Shown here piece after piece: positions 8,383-16,887 of a DNA stretch of 64,000 nt. The position numbers and the translations under genes were made by a program. The stretch's first letter is position 1. Each line of letters begins with the position of its first letter. Below the pieces are notes generated by a model. The model did not search any database. It was not told the DNA's origin and saw nothing but the letters and a program-made list of their open reading frames with translations. The stretch is from the NCBI GenBank assembly GCA_024235175.1, contig JACKMX010000002.1:806001-870000 (forward strand), read 5' to 3'. Origin of the DNA: Chromatiaceae bacterium (GTDB lineage: Bacteria; Pseudomonadota; Gammaproteobacteria; Chromatiales; Chromatiaceae).

Positions 8383-8599
8383 GTCAATCACCCTGTTGAA
8401 ACAGCTGAGTCGGCCGATATTCCGGTGAGGGTTCAGATCTGTCAGTATCGCCAACTGCAGCCGAAGCCATAATCTTTGCTGTCGCCACCGGAAGATGGTT
8501 AATATAGTGGCAGAGGTCAGATCGTAAATTCACTGGTAGCTGCACGCGGGGGTACTTGATTCGCAATCAAAAAGACCGGGTGCTGACAAGGAGGGGCTG

Positions 8600-8965
8600 A
8601 TGACGGTTTGTAATAAAATAAGGGGAGTTACAAAGAGTCATGAATGGGTCGCTGACCTGTTTTCTCTGCTTGCAGTGGTGATGCTGTTCGGAACAATCTG
8701 GGCCGGCGTCGAGTATCAACGGCCATTGCTTGGCTGGATGTCCCGGAATGTCATCCTGCATGGCTCATCGGTCATGGCTCTCATCGTGCTCGACGTGTTC
8801 CTGATCATTCTTTTTCTGAACATAGGCTCATCCCGTTTTTCCGATTCACCGGGCGAAAGCTGTTTCGGCACCTTCCGCGGAAGAAGAAGAGGGGGTGCAT
8901 CACTTGGCAAAGCCTTTCAGAGTTGGCTCCACCATATGGAGAACGTAAACAAAAAGCATCGTTGA
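8600..8965 (+). CDS. Small hypothetical membrane protein
   Basis: 121 aa with an excellent ribosome site (AAGGAGGGGCTG before the ATG). Two hydrophobic segments are visible, roughly residues 19-38 (LFSLLAVVMLFGTIW) and 58-76 (SSVMALIVLDVFLIILFL), followed by a basic tail (FRGRRRGG). The family is not recognised. It lies 35 bases upstream of the TatT gene of the TRAP operon in the same direction and could belong to that unit, though no TRAP family component looks like this. Confidence 0.65.
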   Translation: MTVCNKIRGVTKSHEWVADLFSLLAVVMLFGTIWAGVEYQRPLLGWMSRNVILHGSSVMALIVLDVFLIILFLNIGSSRFSDSPGESCFGTFRGRRRGGASLGKAFQSWLHHMENVNKKHR

Positions 8966-9000
8966 CCCCGCCGATGCCTCTATTCGCAGAGTAACCGCCG

Positions 9001-9843
9001 GTGTCAGCCGTTCACCGCCTGCTTTTGTATCTTGCCGGGATTTACTTTTTGACCGGCTGCGCTGCTGTGGCCACCCACCACTTTGCGCAAAATCTGGGCA
9101 GTGCCATGCTGAATCAGGAGGACCCCGAAACCGTTCGCAGCGGCGCCCCCGCTTATCTGCTGCTGATCGATGGGTTGATCGTGGACTCTCCGTATGACAA
9201 CGCCTATTTACTGGCAGGGGCACGCCTCTATGCCGCTTATGCTGGAGGGCTGGTGGAGGACGCTGAACGGCGCAAACAGTTAACAACCAAGTCGAAGGAA
9301 TATGCGGCCCGCGCCCTGTGTCATCAGCGTCCCGCAATGTGCGCGGTGGAGCAGCTGTCGTTTGATCGATTTGTCTCGGTACTGGAAACGACCAGCCATA
9401 CCGACCTGGAGGCACTTTACACACTTGCCGAAAGCTGGGCCGGATGGATTCAGGCACATAGTGACGACTGGAATGCATTGGCCGATCTCGGCAGGGTGGA
9501 GCTGCTGTTGCAGCATATTGTCAATCTGCAACCGGACTATGCCCGGGGGCGGGCGCAACTTTATCTCGCAGTCATGCGCTCCCGGTTTCCAGCGGCCATG
9601 GGGGGAGATCCGGAACTCAGCCGCCACCATTTCGAACAGGCAATCAACTACTCGGAAAACCGTGACCTGATGGTAAAAGTGGAATATGCCCGAAGCTACG
9701 CCCGCCTTATATTCAATAAAGCGCTTCACGACCGTTTACTACAGGAGGTTCTGGCAGCGGATCCGCGGGAACCGGACCTCACATTGAGCAACATTCTGGC
9801 ACAGCGACTGGCAAAGTCCTTGCTGAAGGACGACTACTTCTGA
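9001..9843 (+). CDS. TatT-like TPR lipoprotein of a TRAP transporter (TPAT type)
   Basis: 280 aa, GTG start. The N-terminus is a lipoprotein signal with lipobox LTGC near residue 20, so it should be lipid-anchored facing the periplasm. The body has helical repeats like the TatT component first described as Tp0956 in Treponema, including AYLLLIDGLIVDSPYDNAYL, a long stretch ending in QPDYARGRAQLYLAV and a C-terminal EVLAADPREPDLTLSN. TatT forms trimers that bind the substrate-binding protein. The stop codon overlaps the ATG of the DctP gene by one base, which supports a joint function. Its exact ligand cannot be told. Confidence 0.82.
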   Translation: MSAVHRLLLYLAGIYFLTGCAAVATHHFAQNLGSAMLNQEDPETVRSGAPAYLLLIDGLIVDSPYDNAYLLAGARLYAAYAGGLVEDAERRKQLTTKSKEYAARALCHQRPAMCAVEQLSFDRFVSVLETTSHTDLEALYTLAESWAGWIQAHSDDWNALADLGRVELLLQHIVNLQPDYARGRAQLYLAVMRSRFPAAMGGDPELSRHHFEQAINYSENRDLMVKVEYARSYARLIFNKALHDRLLQEVLAADPREPDLTLSNILAQRLAKSLLKDDYF

Positions 9844-10835
9844 TGTTAAGACTGCTATTGATTGTGACCGCATTGTCGCTCGGAATGCAGGTGCATGCCG
9901 CCACGCTGAAGATTGCCACCCTGCTTCCCGACGGCACCAGTTGGATGAAAGCGATGCGGGATGCCGCCGGAGAGATAAACGAACAGACTCAGGGCAGAGT
10001 TAAAATCCAATTCTATCCCGGCGGTGTAATGGGCAACGATAAGAGCGTACTCCGTAAAATCCGCGCAGGACAACTGCAAGGCGGCGTGCTCACTGCCGGT
10101 GGTTTGGTTGCGTTGACTCCGGATATCCAGCTTTACAGCCTACCCTTCCTGTTTCGTTCATTCGATGAGGTGGATTATGTACGTGAACGGATGGATTCGC
10201 TGCTGATCAACAGTCTGAAGCGTGAGGGCTTTGTCAGTTATGGTTTGATGGAGGGAGGCTTTGTCTACCTGATGACCCAGACGCCTGTAACCCGGGTGGA
10301 GGAGTTACGACAGAGTAAGGTTTGGGCTCCAGAGGGGGACAGCATCAGTCAGGTCGCTTTCGAGGCGCTGGGAGTCTCCCCTATTTTACTGCCCCTGAGC
10401 GATGTACTGACAGGCCTGCAGACCGGGATGATCGAAACCATTGGCGCCTCTCCTGTTGCCGCCATTGCGCTGCAGTGGCATACCCGGGTCAAATACCTGA
10501 CCGATACGCCGGTGCTCTATCTTTACGGTACCCTGGTGATAAAAGAGCGGGACCTCGAAAAATTGTCTTTGGATGACCGAAAAACAGTGTCAGAACTGTT
10601 GGAGAAGGTTTCCAGACGGCTGGACAGCGAGAGCCGGGTCGATAACCAGGCTGCGCGCCAGGCACTGAAAAACCAGGGCATCTCCCTGATCATGCCGATT
10701 GACGAAGATATGCTGCAATGGCAAAGCATTGTGGGCAAGGCTATGGCCAGTTTACGCAAGGATGGAAGCCACTACCCCTCCAGCCTGCTCGACCAGATTG
10801 AACGCCACATCTCAGACTACCGCAACGGACGATAA
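9843..10835 (+). CDS. TRAP transporter substrate-binding protein (DctP/TatP family)
   Basis: 330 aa with a Sec signal peptide (LLLIVTALSLGMQVHAA). The mature start TLKIATLLPDGTSWMKAMRDAAGEI and later RVKIQFYPGGVMGNDKSVLRKI are typical of DctP-type solute receptors, as is SKVWAPEGDSISQVAFEALG. This periplasmic protein delivers a substrate, often a carboxylate or another small organic compound, to the membrane subunits. It follows TatT with a TGATG overlap, as in the Tp0956-Tp0957 pair. The substrate is not known. Confidence 0.92.
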   Translation: MLRLLLIVTALSLGMQVHAATLKIATLLPDGTSWMKAMRDAAGEINEQTQGRVKIQFYPGGVMGNDKSVLRKIRAGQLQGGVLTAGGLVALTPDIQLYSLPFLFRSFDEVDYVRERMDSLLINSLKREGFVSYGLMEGGFVYLMTQTPVTRVEELRQSKVWAPEGDSISQVAFEALGVSPILLPLSDVLTGLQTGMIETIGASPVAAIALQWHTRVKYLTDTPVLYLYGTLVIKERDLEKLSLDDRKTVSELLEKVSRRLDSESRVDNQAARQALKNQGISLIMPIDEDMLQWQSIVGKAMASLRKDGSHYPSSLLDQIERHISDYRNGR

Positions 10836-10883
10836 GCGGAGCACATGCGGCATTTCCTGAAATCAAAGCTCACCCGGTGAAAT

Positions 10884-11378
10884 ATGCGTGCTAGGCTGCA
10901 ACGGCTGGGGCGAGTTCTGCTGGCGGTTGAAGACGCTCTGCTGACAGTAGCGCTGGCAGCCACTCTACTGCTGGCGATCAGTCAGATTCTTTTGCGCAAT
11001 TTCTGGCATACCGGGATTAGTTGGGCAGACCCAACTCTCCGGGTGCTGGTCCTCTGGATTGCCCTTCTTGGGGCAATGACGGCGACCCGCAGCGGCAACC
11101 ACATCAGGATTGATATCATACCGCGCTACCTAACGCCTGCATTGCGCTCAATTACCGGCCGGATTACTGACCTCTTTGCCGCATCGGTTTGCGCCATCAT
11201 GGCCTGGCACGCGGCCCGCTTCGTCCACCTCGAGTACGAAGACGGCGTTCTGCTCTTCAGCTCAGTACCAGCCTGGGCATGTGAACTCATACTTCCGTTT
11301 GGATTCAGCGTAATGGGAATACGATTTCTGCTCGCATCACTGGCGGAACACCGAGCGGAATCGGATCGGATCCGATGA
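10884..11378 (+). CDS. TRAP transporter small membrane subunit (DctQ family)
   Basis: 164 aa with four predicted membrane helices, beginning around residues 15-40 (LLTVALAATLLLAISQILLR). The segment WADPTLRVLVLWIALLGAMTATRSGNHIRID is the DctQ signature. The subunit packs against DctM. Its end overlaps the DctM start by four bases (ATGA), so the two are translationally coupled. It starts 48 bases after the receptor gene. Confidence 0.93.
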   Translation: MRARLQRLGRVLLAVEDALLTVALAATLLLAISQILLRNFWHTGISWADPTLRVLVLWIALLGAMTATRSGNHIRIDIIPRYLTPALRSITGRITDLFAASVCAIMAWHAARFVHLEYEDGVLLFSSVPAWACELILPFGFSVMGIRFLLASLAEHRAESDRIR

Positions 11379-12655
11379 TCGGCATCACCACATTGCTGCT
11401 GGTATTACTGGCACTAATGGGCGCCCCACTGTTCACGATCATTGCCGCCAGCGCTATGCTCGGTTTCTATCATTCGGAGATAGACCAGTCGGTGGTGGCC
11501 ATCGAATTCTTCCGTATCGCCGAAATGCCGGTGCTGCTGGCAATCCCATTGTTCACATTTGCCGGCTATTTATTAAGCGAGAGTCAGGCGCCACAACGCC
11601 TGGTGCGCCTGACTCAAGCTTTGCTGGGATGGCTTCCCGGTGGCCTGGCAATAATCGCGCTGATTGCCTGTGCCCTTTTTACCGCATTCACCGGAGCCTC
11701 TGGTGTAACTATTGTGGCGTTGGGAGCACTGCTCTATCCGGCGCTTCAGCAGGCAGGTTACAGCGACAGTTTCAGCCTTGGACTGGTCACCACTTCAGGC
11801 AGTCTTGGCTTGCTGTTCGCCCCAGCCCTGCCGCTGATTCTGTACGCGGTCATCGCCCAACAACTTGGCATTGGCCAGGAGATAACGGTGAATGCCATGT
11901 TTCTCGCAGGCATCCTGCCGGGGTTGTTAATGCTGGTTATGCTGACCATCTGGAGTATCTGGTCCAACCGCGCTCAGCCGCTTACTCACTTCTCCTGGAG
12001 TGAGGCACGTGCTGCCTTGATGGATGCAGGCTGGGAAATACCGCTGCCGCTGGTGGTTCTCGGTGGGGTATACAGTGGATTCTTTGCCATCTCCGAAGCA
12101 GCTGCGGTCACCGCCGGCTACGCGCTGCTGGTGGAGGTGGTGGTAAAAAGGGAAATCCCATTGAAAAAGCTGCCCGCGGTAATGCGCGAGTCCATGGTGC
12201 TGGTCGGAGGGATACTGCTCATCCTCGGCGTATCACTTGCTTCGACCAATTACCTCATCGATGCGCAGGTACCCTCGCGTTTGTTCGTATGGATAAAGGA
12301 GCTGGTTTCCGGAAAATACGCCTTTCTCATTTTGCTGAACCTTTTCCTGCTGCTGCTGGGAACAATGCTCGACATCTTTTCGGCACTGGTGCTGATGGTC
12401 CCTCTGCTGCTGCCGGTCGCCATCGGATACGCTGTTGACCCGGTTCACCTCGGCATTATATTTCTGGCCAATATGCAAATTGGCTATTTCACACCTCCGG
12501 TGGGAATGAATCTTTTCATCGCAAGTTATCGTTTCGGAAAACCGATCACTCAACTCTACCGCGCGACTCTTGCATGGTTTCTGATTCTGTTGAGTGCAGT
12601 ACTGATCATCACTTACTGGCCCTGGCTTTCGCTCGGTCTCGCACGCTCCCTGTGA
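11375..12655 (+). CDS. TRAP transporter large membrane subunit (DctM family)
   Basis: 426 aa, highly hydrophobic, about 11-12 membrane helices. Family stretches include IPLFTFAGYLLSESQAPQRL, FTAFTGASGVTIVALGALLYP, LGLVTTSGSLGLLFAPALPLILY and ANMQIGYFTPPVGMNLF. DctM moves the substrate together with sodium ions. It is the last gene of the TatT-DctP-DctQ-DctM unit and converges on the deacetylase gene after 59 bases. Confidence 0.95.
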   Translation: MIGITTLLLVLLALMGAPLFTIIAASAMLGFYHSEIDQSVVAIEFFRIAEMPVLLAIPLFTFAGYLLSESQAPQRLVRLTQALLGWLPGGLAIIALIACALFTAFTGASGVTIVALGALLYPALQQAGYSDSFSLGLVTTSGSLGLLFAPALPLILYAVIAQQLGIGQEITVNAMFLAGILPGLLMLVMLTIWSIWSNRAQPLTHFSWSEARAALMDAGWEIPLPLVVLGGVYSGFFAISEAAAVTAGYALLVEVVVKREIPLKKLPAVMRESMVLVGGILLILGVSLASTNYLIDAQVPSRLFVWIKELVSGKYAFLILLNLFLLLLGTMLDIFSALVLMVPLLLPVAIGYAVDPVHLGIIFLANMQIGYFTPPVGMNLFIASYRFGKPITQLYRATLAWFLILLSAVLIITYWPWLSLGLARSL

Positions 12656-12714
12656 TTTCTGGCCGGTAGCTGTCAGCCTGTCAGCAGCCTCAACTTTGTT
12701 TTGGTGCCGCAGCT

Positions 12715-13644
12715 TCAACCATTGCTGCCCAACAGCCCATCCAGATGCGCCACGACACTGCGGCCAAGCGCACTCAGAGCGTATCCCCCTTCCAGCACCG
12801 AGACCACCCTGCCGTTGGCGTATTTATCCGCGATCGACTTCAGCTCTCTGGTAATCCAGGAGTAGTCATCTTCTCTTAAGCGCAGATTGCCCATCTCATC
12901 CTCAGCATGGGCATCGAACCCTGCTGAAATCATAACCAGCTGCGGCTGAAAGCGCTCCAGTGCCGGCAACCAATGTTGCTTTGTCTGAGTTCTGAATTCG
13001 GTACCTGAAGCTCCGGCGGGAAGCGGGATATTGACCACGTGATCACTCGCGGAATCGTGCCCTGTAAAAGGGTAAAAAGGGTGTTGAAAACTGGAGCAGA
13101 AGAGTACTCTCGGGTCGTGCTGAAAGATATCTTCGGTGCCATTGCCATGGTGCACATCGAAATCAATGATTGCGACACGGTCCAGCCCGCAAATGTCAAG
13201 CGCATACGCCGCTCCCACCGCCACATTGTTGAAATAACAGAATCCCATGGCCCGGTGACGCTCCGCATGATGTCCGGGCGGGCGGACCGCGCAAAAAGCG
13301 GAACTCGCCCTGCCTTCCATCACCAGGCCGACACCATGTACGACCGCCCCCGCGGCACGCAACGCGGCATCCAGTGTCCTGGGCATCATGAAGGTGTCTC
13401 CGTCGAGCCTTAAAACACCCTCGTAGGGTGCCTCCACCAGCAGTCCCGTGACATAATCCGGGTCGTGTACCCGGTCGAGATGCTCCCGTTTTACAAGAGG
13501 CGCCTCGTGCTGCTGAAGGATTATCTCCATACCCGAACTAATAAGCTGATCCCAAATCGCGTTCAGGCGAGCCGGTCTCTCCGGGTGTCCGCTGCCGACA
13601 TCATGCAGCAGGCAGTCAGGATGATGAATATACGCAATTGGCAA
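12715..13644 (-). CDS. Histone deacetylase family (arginase/deacetylase superfamily) hydrolase
   Basis: 309 aa, TTG start with AGGGATTCACT upstream. Active-site motifs are complete: AVRPPGHHAE with the His pair, GFCYFNNVAVGA, IIDFDVHHGNGTEDIF with the zinc Asp and His, and SAGFDAHAED with the second Asp. Bacterial members remove acetyl groups from small molecules such as polyamines or acetoin-related substrates, or from lysine residues. No substrate is suggested by the neighbours. The gene ends in a region convergent with the TRAP operon. Confidence 0.9.
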   Translation of the reverse strand: MPIAYIHHPDCLLHDVGSGHPERPARLNAIWDQLISSGMEIILQQHEAPLVKREHLDRVHDPDYVTGLLVEAPYEGVLRLDGDTFMMPRTLDAALRAAGAVVHGVGLVMEGRASSAFCAVRPPGHHAERHRAMGFCYFNNVAVGAAYALDICGLDRVAIIDFDVHHGNGTEDIFQHDPRVLFCSSFQHPFYPFTGHDSASDHVVNIPLPAGASGTEFRTQTKQHWLPALERFQPQLVMISAGFDAHAEDEMGNLRLREDDYSWITRELKSIADKYANGRVVSVLEGGYALSALGRSVVAHLDGLLGSNG

Positions 13645-13660
13645 AGTGAATCCCTGCTGA

Positions 13661-14590
13661 TCAAATTTTTATATTGTGCTTCTGAATGCGATAAAGCAGC
13701 GTATCACGGGTCAGGTGCAACAAGCGTGCGGCTTTACTGCGATTACCGCCCGCCATACCCAGCGCCTGACGGATCATATCACCCTCCACCGCCAGCAGGT
13801 CTACACCATCGGCAGGGAGAGCAAATAGCGGATTGGCATTTCTATCTGAATTCCCTCGCCTGATCTCCAGCGGCAGATTCTCAGGCTGGACTGTTCTACC
13901 CGCCATCAGAATAACCATTCGCTCACACAGGTTGCGCAACTCCCGAAGGTTACCTGGCCAGCTGTAGGCCTTTAATAAATTACGGGCGCCGACCGAGTAC
14001 TGCGGTGCCGGCCGCTTGTAGTCAGCTGAAATCCCCCTGCTGAAATGTTTCAGTAATACAACCAGATCCTCCGGACGCTCACGCAATGGGGGCAGATCCA
14101 GCGGCACAACATAGAGGCGATAAAACAGATCCTCGCGGAACTCACTTTTTGCAACCATATCCATAAGGTTCCGACTGGAGGATGAGACCACTCGCAAATC
14201 CCGATCTAGAACCGAGGTATCGAGAAAGTGGAACAGCATGGACTGGGATCTGTTAGACAATTCACCCACTTCATCCAAAAACAGCGTACCACAAAGAGGA
14301 ATTTCCAAATTCCCGGCACTCTCATGCTGAACTCCACCCGGAAAAATCGCTGCAAAAGCCGTATCGGACATGCCCGCACAGTTGATCGAAACAAACGGCT
14401 GATTCCGGCGGCGACTGCAGGCGTGAATCTCTCCAGCCAGAGTTGTTTTTCCCACTCCTTTTTCGCCGTTGATCATCACGCTGGCATCCGTAGCCGCGAC
14501 CATTCTCATCGTATGCAGCAGCCGCAGAAATTCTGGATTGCCGCCAACAAGATCAGTGGTTACTTGGTTCATCTCAATTTGCTCATTCAT
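13661..14590 (-). CDS. Fis-type AAA+ transcriptional regulator without GAFTGA loop
   Basis: 309 aa. No N-terminal sensor domain; the AAA+ module starts almost at once with Walker A GEKGVGKTTLAGEIHACSRR, then SINCAGM, GTLFLDEVGELS (Walker B), and REDLFYRLYVVPLDLPPLRER. The place where GAFTGA should be reads GGVQHESAGNLE and is shortened, so contact with sigma-54 is doubtful; TyrR-like regulators have lost it in a similar way. A C-terminal Fis helix-turn-helix (MAGGNRSKAARLLHLTRDTL) binds DNA. It overlaps the end of the TauE-like gene by eight bases if ATG 14590 is used; ATG 14572 is the alternative. Confidence 0.82.
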   Translation of the reverse strand: MNEQIEMNQVTTDLVGGNPEFLRLLHTMRMVAATDASVMINGEKGVGKTTLAGEIHACSRRRNQPFVSINCAGMSDTAFAAIFPGGVQHESAGNLEIPLCGTLFLDEVGELSNRSQSMLFHFLDTSVLDRDLRVVSSSSRNLMDMVAKSEFREDLFYRLYVVPLDLPPLRERPEDLVVLLKHFSRGISADYKRPAPQYSVGARNLLKAYSWPGNLRELRNLCERMVILMAGRTVQPENLPLEIRRGNSDRNANPLFALPADGVDLLAVEGDMIRQALGMAGGNRSKAARLLHLTRDTLLYRIQKHNIKI

Positions 14591-15302
14591 CCACCGGACT
14601 CGCCGTTTTGACGGCACCCAGATCCAGCAGTTGCGGATACAAAAGCGTTAATAATCCCAAAACAATGATAGCAAACCCAACAACTGTTTTTAGGTGGGGA
14701 GTGCGTGCAATTTTATATAGTTTGCCCGCCAGCAGCCCGGTGGCAAGAACCGCGGGTAATGTGCCCAACCCAAATGCCAACATATATAATGCTCCATCCA
14801 GCCAACTACTCCGGCTGGCGGTCGACAGTAACATCGTATAAACCAATCCACAGGGGAGCCAGCCCCAGACCAGACCATATCCAAAAGCGCGAAGTAATGT
14901 ATTTACTGGCATCAAATGCCGGCCGAGAGGTTCCAGCTTTCTCCACAGCGGAACACCAATCCGCTCGACTCTCGTTAATCTGGGTAACCAGCCCGAAATG
15001 TGAAACCCGATAAGAATGACGATCAGTGCGGCCGCCCACTGCAACCACCGGTGGCCCTGGCCCGTTCCCAATATCTGCAGAAGCCTGCTGCCGATGGTAC
15101 CCATCAACGCACCGGCCATAAGATAACTGAGAATCCTACCGCCGCTGTAAATCAGCAGATAGATCGAAAACAGGGCCGTATTCCGTCTTATTTCGGGTGG
15201 TAACCCATAGCTGAGCGCACCTACAATTCCACCACACATACCAACACAATGCAGAGCGCTCAACAGCCCAACAGTGAAAGCCAGCGGCAACGAAAGATCC
15301 AA
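14583..15302 (-). CDS. TauE/SafE-like (COG2836-type) membrane protein
   Basis: 239 aa with about six membrane helices. The N-terminal LLSALHCVGMCGGIVGALSYGL is the hallmark of the UreH-like/COG2836 group, which is often found near cytochrome oxidase maturation and metal transport genes. The second half repeats a similar pattern (GLVWGWLPCGLVYTMLLSTA). Sulfite/organosulfonate export or a role in copper or nickel handling has been proposed for relatives. Start appears to be a TTG at 15302 preceded by GAGG; no ATG is available before an in-frame stop. The regulator gene overlaps its 3' end. Confidence 0.8.
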   Translation of the reverse strand: MDLSLPLAFTVGLLSALHCVGMCGGIVGALSYGLPPEIRRNTALFSIYLLIYSGGRILSYLMAGALMGTIGSRLLQILGTGQGHRWLQWAAALIVILIGFHISGWLPRLTRVERIGVPLWRKLEPLGRHLMPVNTLLRAFGYGLVWGWLPCGLVYTMLLSTASRSSWLDGALYMLAFGLGTLPAVLATGLLAGKLYKIARTPHLKTVVGFAIIVLGLLTLLYPQLLDLGAVKTASPVDE

Positions 15303-15623
15303 GTATATGCCTCATTCAAGAGTGTTAATTCTGAGGCGGCGAATGCTCACTCACACCACGGCAATTTCTGTCCCACATTCGCTTAAACTAATAAAGCCTG
15401 CGCAACTCCGCATTGACCGATCTCAATCCGATCCAGCGATTGTCAGACAGGATTCGAAGCCTGCTGCACCCATTTTAGACCCGATATACTACAGAAAATC
15501 TGCACCACTTGCCGAGCCGTAAACAAGACTCAGATCATTGGGACAGATATCCCACGGGCAGATGGAGACGATTTGAATCTGCGCTATGCTTGAAAAGTCT
15601 GTTACGACCGATCGGAGAAGGCG
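15303..15623. other. Divergent intergenic region between TauE-like and HugZ-like genes
   Basis: 321 bases without a convincing gene on either strand. It must hold the promoters of the two divergent genes, but I see no clear -35/-10 pair, operator or terminator. Confidence 0.5.
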
Positions 15624-16319
15624 GTGAGGAAAAATGGAGAAAATGAGATCATTCGCGACGCCCGGGAACTTCTCTCGGGCCGTTTTCAGGGCATACTCGC
15701 CACCCACTCCATAGAATGCGAGGGTTATCCGCTTGGCTCCCTGTTGCCATACAGCATCGACCGGGATGGCTGGCCGCTGATCCTGATCAGCCATCTGGCG
15801 AAACATACACGCAATCTGAGCAGAGAGCGCCGTTGCAGCCTGACGGTTGCAGAGCAGGATTTGGGAGATATCCAGACCACGACCCGCTTAAGTTGCCTGG
15901 CTGATGCCGTCCAGGTAGGGGATCTCGATTTTCGGGAGGCCGATCGCCATTTCCGCTACTTTCCTGCAAGTCATGAGTACTACAGGGAACTGAACTTCCA
16001 CTTTTACCGATTGAAGCCGGTACGTTTCTACTGCGTTGCCGGATTCGGTGCAGCCCGCTGGGTCGGCATTGATCGCATGGAGGCGAAGAATCCCTATACG
16101 TATGATCAAGAAGAGGCTCTTCTGGCAGATATCAACCGGCAGTTTGGCAACCGACTCAAGCAACACCTGGCGCTGCAAAATGACAGCGGCCCGATCGCGG
16201 TAGGTGTGGATGCAACCGGCCTGGATTTGAGGCAAAAAGCCAGGCTGCTGAGGCTTACACTGCCCACCCCAGCACATACCCCCGAGGAACTCCAGGCGCG
16301 GTTGACCGACTTGCTCTGA
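15624..16319 (+). CDS. HugZ-like haem-utilisation / pyridoxamine-phosphate-oxidase-fold protein
   Basis: 231 aa, GTG start with GGAGAAGG upstream. The N-terminal split-barrel flavin-type domain (ILATHSIECEGYPLGSLLPYSIDRDGWPLILISHLAKHTRNL) is followed by YRLKPVRFYCVAGFGAARWV and a C-terminal DUF2470-like region (PIAVGVDATGLDLR, RLTLPTP). HugZ proteins bind or degrade haem; related proteins use flavin or have no cofactor. The QKARLLRL segment fits the C-terminal family domain. It stands alone between two intergenic regions. Confidence 0.8.
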   Translation: MRKNGENEIIRDARELLSGRFQGILATHSIECEGYPLGSLLPYSIDRDGWPLILISHLAKHTRNLSRERRCSLTVAEQDLGDIQTTTRLSCLADAVQVGDLDFREADRHFRYFPASHEYYRELNFHFYRLKPVRFYCVAGFGAARWVGIDRMEAKNPYTYDQEEALLADINRQFGNRLKQHLALQNDSGPIAVGVDATGLDLRQKARLLRLTLPTPAHTPEELQARLTDLL

Positions 16320-16436
16320 TGTCCATGCCTGACTCTCCAATGGTAAACGAGTTGTAATTTTCAGTTGATCGCCCGTTGAATTCATGCGAAATTATACCTA
16401 CTATTTTACTTGGTTTTTAAACGGAAGCTGATTTTT

Positions 16437-16736
16437 ATGAATACCGAACTACCCCCCCGCGATGGCGACGGCTATCTTCAGGACATGGATGCATGGAGTC
16501 CCGAAATAGCCCACGCGATGGCCCAGGCCGATAATTTCGAATTAACCGAGGAGAAGTGGGAGCAGATTCTTAAGGCACGTAAATATTTCGATGAACATTC
16601 GGTAGTCCCACCCATCCGCAAATTTTCCAAATACCTGGGTGCGGACCAAAAAGAGATGTTCAAGCTCTGGCTGACCGGTCCGATGAAACCGATTACGAAA
16701 TATGGCGGTCTTCCCAAGCCTACCGGCTGTGTCTGA
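16437..16736 (+). CDS. TusE/DsrC family sulfur-carrier protein lacking the second DsrC cysteine
   Basis: 99 aa from the ATG at 16437 (GGAAG upstream; the in-frame start at 16410 adds nine non-family residues). The family body is clear: DAWSPEIAHAMAQADNFELTEEKW and PPIRKFSKYLG, with the C-terminal GGLPKPTGCV that carries the catalytic penultimate Cys. DsrC has another Cys 11 residues earlier; here that position is Thr (PITKY). It thus resembles TusE, the persulfide relay protein for tRNA 2-thiolation, or a DsrC-like paralogue of sulfur oxidisers. Only one cysteine is present in the whole protein. No other tus or dsr gene is in the window. Confidence 0.85.
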   Translation: MNTELPPRDGDGYLQDMDAWSPEIAHAMAQADNFELTEEKWEQILKARKYFDEHSVVPPIRKFSKYLGADQKEMFKLWLTGPMKPITKYGGLPKPTGCV

Positions 16737-16887
16737 CCACCGCTTTTACAACCGATGGAAATCGGCGGATACCGGAAATCGGTGAACCCGCGAATTCAGC
16801 CATAACGCGCTGGAGTGCGGGTTGTCGGTGCGTTAACGCGCCAACACTGATAGAGTCTGGGCAGGTGATTGCCGCCCGGACTTTATT

